Positions 35,079 through 45,300 of a stretch of DNA of 64,000 nucleotides are shown piece by piece. This DNA comes from Thinopyrum elongatum (Eukaryota; Streptophyta; Magnoliopsida; Poales; Poaceae). Where the stretch lies: the NCBI GenBank assembly GCA_011799875.1, contig CM022297.1, positions 360,906,921-360,970,920 on the forward strand. Direction: 5' to 3'. A program made the position numbers and the translations under genes. Below the pieces are notes generated by a model, which was given only the letters and a program-made list of their open reading frames with translations, was not told the DNA's origin and made no database searches. Position 1 is the stretch's first letter. Each line of letters begins with the position of its first letter.

Positions 35079-36007
35079 AGAACTTGTGATCTAATTCGGC
35101 GGAGGCTTTATTTTTATGACACCGAAAGTATGTGAAATCCGGGTCGGGCACCCATGGCAATCGTGTTGGAGTAGTTCTCCTGCACGGACATGGCGATGAA
35201 TCCGATCCAAATCGGACATGACCGCCAACGTGAGAAGATCGCCGTGGAGGCTGGGTGTGGCGCCGGGTAGGATTGGGGCGGTTGGGGAGTGGAAGCAGAA
35301 CAAGGGGCCGGAAGGAAGCCGGAGAGTCCAGATCGGCGGCGGCCAACGCTAGTCAGGAGGAGTTCGTGCGTGTTGAGAGGAAGAAGAAGGAGATGTCCGC
35401 GTGTGCGTGCGCTTTCAGGAGTTTTTCTTTTCAATACTGTCACAGGAAGCCCAATAACAACTCCAAGCGGATCCTATAGGCCCAAATCAAAGAGTTTTTT
35501 TTCAAGTGGATGGAGAGATATTAATTGAAATGACGTAAACTCTACCGATATAAGCAGAAAATTCCCCCGATGGAAGTGGTTGTTGGTTTGAGGTTTGCAT
35601 TCAGAGGTCGTGGGTTCGACTCCCACTCCGCTCGTTTACTTTTTCCTTACTTATGTAAGGACCGCGGATTGATTATATTGAAAAAGTCAAGGACGGCCCA
35701 TAAGAGAAGGCCCGTAATGAAAGGATCAATAGTGCGAGCGAGCCTAGCGTGCGACGTACCAAATTTTATTGAAAGCATAAACTTATGGGAAGAAACGTAT
35801 TGTGACGGTGAACCCACGGAGTCAATCCGTGCTTTATTATTAGGGAAAGATAGATAGCCCCTCCTCAAGGAAAGAGATGGGAAAATATGGCGTGCACTAG
35901 GTTTTTTCAATTATTCCCATCCTCTATCCATATTCATAGATAATTTGTGTTAGTGTGAAATGAATGAGATCTAACAATTCTGACTTAACTTAAATTTAGC
36001 TCAAATT
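35079..36007. other. Unassigned sequence
   Basis: GC-rich around 35110-35400 and AT-rich later. The long open frames around 35250-35450 on both strands overlap and show no domain. A tRNA-like piece is listed separately. Confidence 0.35.
35573..35633 (+). other. tRNA-like remnant (T arm intact)
   Basis: GTGGGTTCGACTCCCAC forms a perfect 5-bp T stem with a seven-base TTCGACT loop and a full B-box. The upstream TTTGCAT resembles the anticodon loop of tRNA-Ala(TGC), but the acceptor and D arms do not pair. It is probably a decayed tRNA gene or a SINE head. Confidence 0.35.
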
Positions 36008-36042
36008 TTTCTTCCATCGCAATGCACGGGCATATTTGCTAG
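36008..36042 (+). other. Helitron-like 3' terminus, or inverted partner of the one at 33403
   Basis: GCAATGCACGGGCATATTTG followed by CTAG and then T. It is the near-inverse of the terminus at 33403 (about 25 of 30 bases agree). The two could be terminal inverted repeats of a 2.6-kb element with a TA target, or 3' ends of two Helitrons in opposite orientation. Confidence 0.45.
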
Positions 36043-38178
36043 TATATTAAAAATTAAAATAATTGAATACAATCATTTCTTACAGCATTCGCCATGCAGG
36101 GCGGAAAACTATTACATAACAAACCATCTGACCTATTATCAAAGCTAAACTTCGCAATTTGGTGAGCTACCACATTGGTTTGTCTATTGATCTTCACCAG
36201 CTTAAAATTTGGTAGGAGCTTGGTGATGGCTATCGCTTCCTTCTTCAGATCCACAAGAGATAATCTATCAAGCTTATCATGTGCAAGGAAGAAGACCACA
36301 AAAGCGCAGTCCGTTTCCAAAATAACAGGCTTATGCAAAGTAATACCAATACAAAGGCCAGCGAGACACGCCCGAAGCTCCGCTTCATCAACGCTGGTAC
36401 ACAAACCAATATAATCCCAGAAAGAGACAATGACTCCGCCCGCCGAATCCATGGCAACAACCCCCACACTGGCAGAGCAATTGCTCTCCACAAAACTGGC
36501 ATCACGTTAATTTTAATATGACCAGAAGGCGGAGGCTGCCATACCTTAGGACTTCTCGAAGGGGCATTAGAAGATTTTAGCCCATCTTTAACTCCCTTTC
36601 CTTTGACGCCAGGGACGAACTCAGTCTTGGAATGGCAGGATGAGTACGTCGTCCGGTAGTTATCCACAAAGCTCGATGAGTTAGAAACAGACTCTTTCCC
36701 CTTATTAAAGATTAAATCATTGTGTAAGTGCCAAGCTCTCCGGAACATGAATAAGATTTGTTCGCGTACTGGATGTGTTAGCTTATCCAATAAAAGAAGC
36801 AACCAATCGGGCCCCGAGCAATTGAAAACCTCTTCCCTTGGCATATTCCACAATCCTCTCAACTCCATACGCAACGCTCTTGCCTTAGGGCAAGACACCA
36901 ATGCATGAAAGGTACTCTCATCCTCCAATCCACATATAGAGCACCTGCCTGAAGTCGCCTGATGATGTTTAACTCTATTAACTTGTACCGCCAGGCTGTT
37001 GGATGCTGCACGCCACACAAAAATTCGGATCTTCTGAGGTACATTGGCCTTCCAAATGGCATTCCATATTTTCCTCTCCCCATCAGTGCCACTACTAGAC
37101 TGTCCACTATCCTCCTTCCTGTCATTCAGCATAAGCCCCAAATTATACGCACTTTTTACGAAGAACAATCCATTATTTTCATAGTGCCAAGCAATAAAAT
37201 CACCATTGCCATAGGACTGAACACGCACCTTTAGAACCTCATCGGCATCATGGGGGTAAAAGACGTGATTAATTAAATTGACACCCCATCTCCTCGACCC
37301 TCTCAGAAATAATTCCGACACCCATTTGATCCTGGTTCTATTCATTTTTCCTGAGATTTTTAGTCTATAAATTCTAGGCAACCAGTTATCTCTCCAAATA
37401 TTTATACTAGAGCCGTCAAGAACTATCCAAATAACCCCCTTTTTAAGGAGATCCAGACCATGCATAATACCTTGCCAAGTTGTCGAAGTAGACTACGAAA
37501 AAACCGTATCAAGAAGGTGGCCTTGAGGGTAATATTTTGCCTTCATCAGTTTTGCACAAAGCGACTCCGAAAATATCAATAACCACCAAGCTTGTTTAGC
37601 TAGAAGAGCCTGATTAAATAACCTAAGGTCAAGAAAACCCATACTTCCCTCACCTTTTGGTCTTGTTAGTTTGTCCCATGCGAGCCAATGTGTTTTTCTC
37701 CTGTTCTCCCCATCTCCCCACCAACAATTTTGAATAATATGAGATAAATCGTCGCAGAGAGAGACCGGAAATTTAAAAATACTCATGGCGAATACTGGAA
37801 GAGCCTAGATAACTGATTTTATCTGGATTTCCTTAACCCACTAGAAGCGTACTTTTCAATCCAATCAGAGAGCCTTTTCAAAGCCTTGTCTTTGGTGGAC
37901 TGGAACTTACCCGCCTACAATCTACCTTCTGGAACAGGTAACCCCAAATATTTATCATCAAACCCATCAGTCGTAACTTTTAAAATAACCATAGTGTTCA
38001 CTTCATTTTCCACACTGCAACTCTTCCCAAACATAATAGAACATTTATCCGGGCTTAGCAACTACCCTGTTCCCACTTCATAATTTGTCAGAATATTTTT
38101 AATAGCCAAAGTTTGGTCAATGGTCCCCTTAAAGAAAATCAGACTATCATCAGTGAACAACAAATGAGATATACGTGG
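36043..38178 (-). mobile_element. L1-type LINE, 5'-truncated by element C
   Basis: The minus strand holds the C-terminal half of a plant L1-type ORF2: the end of RT, the zinc-binding zf-RVT region and an RNase H domain. The right side is cut by the LTR of element C at 38179, so the endonuclease and most of RT would be beyond that element, outside the window. The left side stops at the Helitron-like terminus 12 bp after the ORF stop. No poly-A tail is visible. Confidence 0.85.
36054..38178 (-). pseudogene. LINE ORF2 fragment: RT end, zf-RVT, RNase H
   Basis: In minus-strand order: the RT catalytic motif reads FTDD at 38157-38146; stop codons interrupt the frame upstream of 37786 and at 37493-37495. 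The zf-RVT part includes KIRIFVWRAASNSLAVQ and a cysteine-histidine pattern (CSICGLEDESTFHALVSC). A single-base deletion near 36505 shifts the frame into RNase H, whose acidic residues are visible in VDEAELRACLAG and ILETDCAFVV, with NVVAHQIAKF at the end. ORF2 would carry out target-primed reverse transcription in the nucleus. This copy is dead. Confidence 0.85.
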
Positions 38179-38667
38179 TGTCGGTGTCAAAACCGGCGGA
38201 TCTTGGGTGGAGGGTCCTGAGCTGTGGATCTTGGATCAATGGGGAACAAGGGACGAGGGACATGATGCCCAGGTTCGGGCTCTCTCTAAGAGGTAAAACC
38301 CTACGTCCTGCTTGATTATATTGCTTGTGTATATGAGGACTACAGAGTCGGTCTACCACGAGATCAGATGAACTAAACCCTAGGCTAGTAGGATGACGGT
38401 TGTTGTTCTTGCCTCCACGGACTAAACCCTCTGGTTTATATAGACACCAGGGGTACTAGGGTTACATATGGTCGGTTACAACAAGAGGATAAACATGTCG
38501 ATTCTTCTATCTTGACTTGGAGTACACACCAAGGCATCAAAGGTCTCATGTCTGGATATGACGACGCCGAGTAGTCCGGCCTTCCAGCAGCTGTAGTGCG
38601 GCCCGATTGTCCGACCCATGAGAGATAGACCGGCAGCCCGAGGACCCCCTAGTCCAGGACTCCCTCA
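38179..38667 (-). repeat. 3' LTR of element C
   Basis: It is 489 bp, starts TGTCGGTGTC and ends ACTCCCTCA on the plus strand. On the minus strand it therefore starts TGAGGGAGT. A TATA box on the minus strand is at 38436-38442. A polypurine tract, GTTCGGGGGCTAC on the minus strand, abuts it at 38668. Confidence 0.85.
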
Positions 38668-39146
38668 GTAGCCCCCGAACTAGCCTCCAATGCCGGCATC
38701 TTGTAACTCCTGAATCTGCAGTCTCCGGATTGCGGGCGAGTTCTTTTCTCCCCGTGTGTTCGGAATAATCTTCCTCGGTTGAATCTCCAAAAAACCCCGT
38801 TTGGTCAAGTTCGGTCATGCACTCAATTAAGCAGTATCCGGAATCCGGATCATCGGTCTTACTTAGCCTCGAAGGTCAACCACTCGAGTGTGAACAATGC
38901 CTTCGCCTGACAACTTTCGGCGAAGGGTCACGTCCGGTCATAAACACCGAACCGTTATGAGTACTCGATACGCGGTTCAAGGCAGCCCCTTCATAGGCAC
39001 GTCTCATCGAGGTGGGGATTGTGCCCCGCTTTTTAGGGGATATGATCAATGATTTCGATCATCCCACTCGCGCATAATATTACGAGTATATCGGGAAGTG
39101 GAGAGGCCTGCGGCGTAGAAAAAGGACCTTTGGTATTTCGGCAGCC
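38668..39146. other. Region between the LTR and the antisense gene of element C
   Basis: It holds the polypurine tract and then sequence without a gene, which probably carries the upstream control region of the antisense gene. Confidence 0.45.
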
Positions 39147-39154
39147 CATAAAAG
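39147..39154 (+). promoter_or_regulatory. TATA-like box of the antisense gene in element C
   Basis: CATAAAAG lies 139 bp before the ATG, in the setting CCCATAAAAGG. The antisense gene of element D has CCCATATAAGG 125 bp before its ATG. The agreement suggests a shared promoter. Confidence 0.5.
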
Positions 39155-39285
39155 GGGAACGGCCACCGCTATTGGTATACGCCTTCTCCTTCCTCTCGCC
39201 ATCGCTTTCCCAATCTTCGGAGCTACAGCGCCCCATGCCATTCTTCCAAAGAGAAATCCATTCGAGCCACCCCCTCACTCCAGCA

Positions 39286-41265
39286 ATGGCCGGGTCTGGT
39301 GCCAAAGGCAAGTGGGAGGCCTCCACCACCACCAATGATGACATTGAGGATCTAAAGCGCGCTGGCTACCTCTCGGCCAACATCGCTCAGCGGGTCCCAG
39401 AGGAGTGCCAGGCTGTCCCCACGCCCCGACCAGGCGAAAGGGTGGTGTTCGTCTCTCACTTCATCCGAGGACCGGGCTTCCCGCTCCACCCCTTCGTCAG
39501 GGAGCTGATGTTCTTCTACGGGCTGGATTTCCACGATCTAGCCCCGAACTCCTTCCTCCACATCTCGGCCTTCATCGTCATCTGCGAGGCCTTCTTGCGA
39601 GTCCGGCCGCACTTCGGCTTGTGGTTGAAGGTCTTCAATGTCAAGCCGAAGATAGTCGACGGCCAGCAGGTGGACTACGACGGGGCGATGATCAGCAAGC
39701 TCGCCCGGGTCGAGTGGCCGAAGGGCACGTTCATTGATACTGTCAAGGTTTGGCAGATGGAGTGGTTTTATATCACAAAACCACGAGATGCGTCCTGGAC
39801 GGCGGCTCCCGAATCTAGATCCGGACCCCCGGCGAGGCTAACCTCATGGACCAAGAAGGGTCTTGACTGGGGGTCCACCACGGAGGTGGAGGCGCCGCAG
39901 AAGCGCGTCTCCAACATGATAAAGGCGGGCGCCAAGCTGACCAACGTGGTTCCGCCTCCTCCCCTGCCAACAAAGGGCCACCCCAATGTGGTCTTACAAG
40001 CTCAAGGATCCGGCCACCATACAATACTTCTACGGCACCACCCACAAGAAGCTGTGGAAGGTGTTGTTTAAGCCTCAAAAGACGTGGCTGGCCAAGGAGG
40101 AAGACATCGGCCTTGACGCCGCGCACCCCCCAAAGGAGGTAACAAAGTTCTTATCTGCTCTAAGTTCAGATGTTCGCATTCCAGGAGATTTATCCACCGT
40201 TCTTTTACTTCCACAGGGCTGGCTCGAGAAGGCCAAGAAGATCAACAGTCCGGCCCCGCTGCCCGAAGACCCCCGGTTGGCTCTGCTGGAGGAGATGCTG
40301 ACTGTGGCGCCGTACAAGGTGCCGGAGAAGAAGGAAAAGAAGAAGAAGAAAGAAGCGCCGGAGGCCAGGGAAGGCCTCCGCCCAAGGGGACATCCGGATA
40401 ACAAGTCCGAAGACACCCAGGCTCCCTCCACTCAAGAGGGGGAGCAGGAAGAGGACGAGGAGGAGAGTGACTCCTCCCGTTCCAAGAAGAGGGCGGCGTC
40501 TGATGACGTCGGCGAGGAGCAGCCTCCTCATGCCCCAAAGAAACAGTGCAGGCCCAAGCTGGTCCTGCCAGAAGACAGCTCGGATTCTGATGAGGAGTCC
40601 GTAGCGTCCGAAGAGGTTCCAGAGAGGGACCCCAGGGTCAAGCCCCATGCCGAAAGGTATGAACTCTGGTATTCTCCAGGCATTTGTTTCATTAATCTTT
40701 CGTTGCTAACGCACATGTGCATCTCATACTACAGCCCACTGCGCGCCCACCCCGCTGACCAAACCTCAAAGGGGACTTCTCCGCCAGCCAAACTGGCGGA
40801 GAGTGGGTCTGCGTCGTGCTCTACGCCTCCCCCGATCATCGGGGAGACCGGGGAGGTGCTGTCCCGAAGGACCCCTCCCGGCCCGGACGTGGGAGGTGGT
40901 GGTGACGAGATCATGGCCGAGGCTAACACCTCGGTCACCGAAGACCAGGAGGACGGGTCTCTCCTGGTGAACAAAGAGGAGGAGCTCTGCTAGTCCGAGC
41001 CCTCCCAAAAGAAAATTCTGGAGCCCCCAAGGCCCTTGGAGGTGTCAATTCCACCCTCCACCAAGAGGGGAGCCGAGGCCCCACCGCCAGCGCCAAGCAC
41101 CGACGATCGGGCTGCGGCAGGGTGGCCGAATGTGATGGAGGAGGTGGTGAACAACTCCTCCATTGTTGCAGAACACCGCACCCTGATGGCGTGGTTTTAC
41201 AGAGTATTCGGTCCGTTAACAGCGGACTGAAGGAAGCCTTCGGTGGCCTCCTCACGGGCTTCGAG
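39286..41265 (+). pseudogene. Antisense gene of element C, 5' half (PF04195-type)
   Basis: The likely start is ATG 39286 (MAGSGAKGKWEAS). The N-terminal domain has the PF04195 pattern (GFPLHPFVRELMFFYGLDF, then FIVICEAFLRVRPHFGLW). A frameshift near 39950 moves it to another frame, which goes on through an RATPMWSYKLKD-like block and an acidic, lysine-rich region (residues EEDEEESDSS). An intron fits at about 40655-40734 (GTATG to ACAG). A TAG at 40991 and a later frame change break the rest. The coding sequence reaches TTCGAG at 41265, and the following GTAAG, a consensus splice donor, is the target site of element D. The function of these proteins is unknown. Confidence 0.72.
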
Positions 41266-41270
41266 GTAAG

Positions 41271-41837
41271 TGTCGTGGTTCTAAGTCTGACAGTAGAATA
41301 GGGGGTAAGTATGAGGAGGCAAGATCCTAGCTACGGTGAGGTTGTGCACGCAAGATTTACGAGTTCAGGCGCTTCTCGGAGGAAGTAACAGCCCTACGTC
41401 TCGGTGTCCGGGGGCTTGGTCGATTGGATTATGCGTGAAGTTACCGAGGGTGCGAACCCTTGTGCCAGTGGAGGGGGTGGCTTATATAGAGTGCGCCAGG
41501 ACCCCCGCCAGCCCACGTTACGAGGGGCTCAATGTACATAAAGATAGGACGTTACTGATAACGCCAGCAATAAAGGCAAATAAATGATCATTAAGACTAC
41601 GGAGTGAACGCCTGATCGTTGCCATTCTGAGTGACTTTAGACCTTCTGTCTTCCGAGTGATTTATGATGTGGTCGAGTGAGTACACTCCGGTCGAATGGA
41701 ATTGGGCTTTCCGAGTGGAATGCTTCTGGTCGAGTGGATGATATTGTCCTTTGAATATTCCTGACTTTAAGATAATGTCCTTGGGAAGGGTGTCTAGGTC
41801 AGGCCTATTACCCTACCCCAGGTACATGTCATCGTCA
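41271..41837 (-). repeat. 3' LTR of element D
   Basis: Starts TGTCGTGGTT and ends CATCGTCA on the plus strand. A minus-strand TATA box lies at 41483-41489. On the right it abuts the polypurine tract (TTCGGGGGCTAA on the minus strand, 41838-41849). Confidence 0.93.
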
Positions 41838-42253
41838 TTAGCCCCCGAATGGTTCAGGGTTCGAGTGGAAAAAGGAGTTGAAGACGGTTCCGACCCAGTT
41901 TTCACGCTTCGGGAGCGTTTTGCCTGGATTAATGAACCACGTAACGACTTCGACTTCATTTTCAGTCGCCTTGATCCATTCCTAAATTACCGAGTGAATT
42001 TCATTGATAAGCTTCAATTGTGGACATGGTATGAGATCTTTGGCGCGATTGACCGCACTGTCGTTCCCTGATCTCACGGGATTCGAAATTTGGAGAAGCG
42101 CGCGGGACGGGGAGGCCCGCAGTAAACGAAACAGATTTGGCTGGGACGCCTCGATCCTTGCGCCACCTTTCTCGCCACGTACCGAGCACACGATTGTGGC
42201 AGGATTCGATGGGATTGCTTGGGCCCACGAGTCAGTCACTCGATAACAAGCCC
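41838..42253. other. Polypurine tract and upstream region of the antisense gene in element D
   Basis: After the polypurine tract there is about 400 bp without a supported ORF. It lies directly upstream of the TATA-like box and is the likely promoter region of the antisense gene. Confidence 0.5.
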
Positions 42254-42260
42254 ATATAAG
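42254..42260 (+). promoter_or_regulatory. TATA-like box of the antisense gene in element D
   Basis: ATATAAG in the setting CCCATATAAGG, 119-125 bp before the ATG at 42379. The same setting is found in element C. Confidence 0.55.
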
Positions 42261-42378
42261 GCGTCCGGGCCGATGCGTCTGGCACTGTGCTCTTCATCCT
42301 CTTCCTCTTCCCCTGTTTCTCCACCGCATTCACCACCACCTTCGACGCCGCCGCCCCGTCCAAGCGCAGCCTGCTGCG

Positions 42379-45300
42379 ATGGGGAAGGAGAAAACGGCGG
42401 CCCTGGAGCGTGCGAAGAAGGCGACGGCGGCAGCGAAGGGCAAGAAGACGAGTCGGGGCGGGTCGTCGTCTAGGTCCGGCCTGCCGCCCGGCTGGATCCA
42501 GGGCGACTGGATCAGATCCATGATCCGGAAGGAAGACATGGAGGATCTGGTCAAAGGGGGCTTGATTCCCCACCAGTCCTGGCGATTGCCGGGGAACGAG
42601 ACCGAGCCGCAGCCACAAGAGGGTGAGTGCGTCCTCGTCGCGACTCATGTCGACCGCAGTTTCTCCTTGCCTCCCCATCCCTTTTTCCGGGCTTTCTTGA
42701 ATTTCTTTGGAGCCCAACTTCATCACTTTTCCCCCAACACCATCACCTATCTTGCTGCATTTGTTTCCCTGTGTGAGAATTTCTTGGGCTGTCGACCGCA
42801 CTGGGGTCTTTTCAAACATATATTCACATGTCGCTCCCAAGCCGTAAAGAAGTCCAATCCGAGTGATGAGAGAACACATGTGATCCAGATGTGCGGGGGT
42901 CTGGGAATTCAGATGAGGGGTAGGAGCACATTTCCGGCTATGACGCTTCCCGATTCAGTTAGAGGGTGGCAGTCGACCTGGTTCTATTGCAAAGACCAGC
43001 CGACTCCTGGTCAGTCGACTGGGCTTCCTCCCTTTTCCATGAATCGAGTCCATCCGCCCTCTACTTTGAAAGTGAACCCAGAGGAGAAAGCAGAAGTGAA
43101 TATGTTAGTTGAACGAGTAGTCCAGTTGGTCCGCGATGGGGTGACTGGTATGGACTTGCTTGAAATATTTCTCAGTCGACGCATCCAGCCACTCCAGGCT
43201 CGTGATCATCCTATGTGGATGTACTCGGGTATTGATGACACTACCCGGATCCCACCGGAGGAGGTCACCGGGGAGGTAGTGGAGCAGTGGCTGCAAGGCA
43301 TGACTGGTAACAAAGATAACCCCAGGGGGTCCAAGAGGGTCCCACCATTCGACGAGACTAACGAACCGGATAAGGTACAATCTTCAGTGCCGAATGCCCT
43401 TTGCTCTGATTTCTTATTTAGGCTTCAATCCGATTGATATTTGTATAATTCTTTGCTCTACAGATATATACTGAGATGTACTCGATGCCCAACGGGGAGC
43501 AGATCCAGGAAGGAGAGGAGAGCGCAGGCAACAATGGCGACTGGAACTCTGATGACGAGAGTGATGAGGAGTGCGAAGACTCGAGCAGTGATGAGGAGGT
43601 CGATTCTCCACCTCGCGTGGAAAAGCATTCCAATCAGAAGCACGACCCAGCAAGTATCCGGGGTAAAGTGGCGGCACCGACTAGACAAACTTTGAAGCGC
43701 ACTCGGACATCTTCTCGGGTGCCGACTGAGAAGGCTCCGAAGCAGCACACGACTGCGCCGTCAAAGCCACGGAAGGCCTTGCCCAAGATCAAGGTTGATG
43801 TTCCCGTCGCCTCTGCGTAAGTGCTTCATTTTCACCCTTTGCTCCAAGAATCTTATATCAGTTGTCGACCCATTCCCTTGCTTGACCGAGTGAACCTTGG
43901 AATTTGCAGTGCTGCTACCTCTGGGACCTCTGCTTACAAAGATGATGATGACGAGGAGATGGAGGATGCGGTCACATCCAAAGCGGGTATGACTCCTGTT
44001 ATCTTGTCTTTTCTTTGCTAGCCAATTCTACAGTCGACTGAACTCTTGTGGTCGATTCTTTTGCAGCTCCGCAAAATGTTATTGAACTTCAAGACGACGA
44101 TGAAGATGAGCCACAGAAGCTCGTGGGAAGGAGGAGCAGGACCTCGGGCAAAAAGGTACCAGCTAGCAAGACGCCTCAATCGACGCCGGCGACGGAACCA
44201 GCTATCCAGCAATCCGGGGACTTCAACCGAGCTTCTGTTACTTTTGCGAATCCCTTGTCGAGTGGTCGTCCTTCAACGTCGACTGCACAGGCCCCTGCTT
44301 CATCTGTGCAACTTCATGCCTCAAGCTCTCAAGCTACTGCAACTGATCCACCGTCTCCACTTTTCACCGCCCATCACGTCCCAGAGGACCAAGTGAGTGT
44401 TGCCAAGGAAGCCATACGCCAGGCAGGCATTATGATGGAGCAGATGAAAGTGGTGTGCGAAGCCAGTCAAGCTGCCTATGATGCCAGCTCAGCACTTCAG
44501 GCCAATGTCTAGGTTAGCTTACTTCCGACTGAACTCCATCTTGACGCTTGTTCTGTTAGGATATGATATTTAGAAACTACTGCTTTATCCGCAAGACGTC
44601 CGTGGATGAGCGTTTTGGAACCTTAATTGCACACCCATTGTCAGTCTGTACACCCACTGGGTGTTTTAATTTCTGTTGAGTAGTTTTTCCACTTGAGTCG
44701 ACTAGGTTGTGTCGATTGAATCTCTGAACCAGTGGGGGCACGCTGAGTGCACCCACTGGGTGTAGTCCCCGAGACCGCCGTCGAATGTTTGATTCGGCGG
44801 GGGTCTTTGAACAGAACTTTTCCACTCGGTCTGGGCAGATCATGTCGAGTGGAACCTTTACCAGTGGGGGCACGCTGAGTGCACCCACTAGGTGTAGTCC
44901 CCGAGACCGTAGTCGGCTGCGGGCAGTCGGCTATGGTCTGAGTTTTTTTTGACTGGACGGACCAAGTCGATTGAAAAAGTTGAACCAGTGGGGGCACACT
45001 GAGTGCACCCACTGGGTGTAGTCCCACTACAACAGGAACCCCCCTTTTGCAACGTATCAATGCGTTGTCGTATGTCCATATATGTGTTGCTAAAGCCTAC
45101 ACCAACGAATTAGTATGCGTTGCCGTTGGTGGCGTTGGAAGGATCTAAAACAATGTATATACATGCGTTGGTAAAGATCATGTAGAAGCGTTGTTAGGTA
45201 GCAACATATAAAGCTAGGGCCCAACAACACTACATATGCGTTGGTGGTGACCCTGCACAAAAGGATTCTAGAAGCTTCGCTGGATAGCATGAACAACTAA

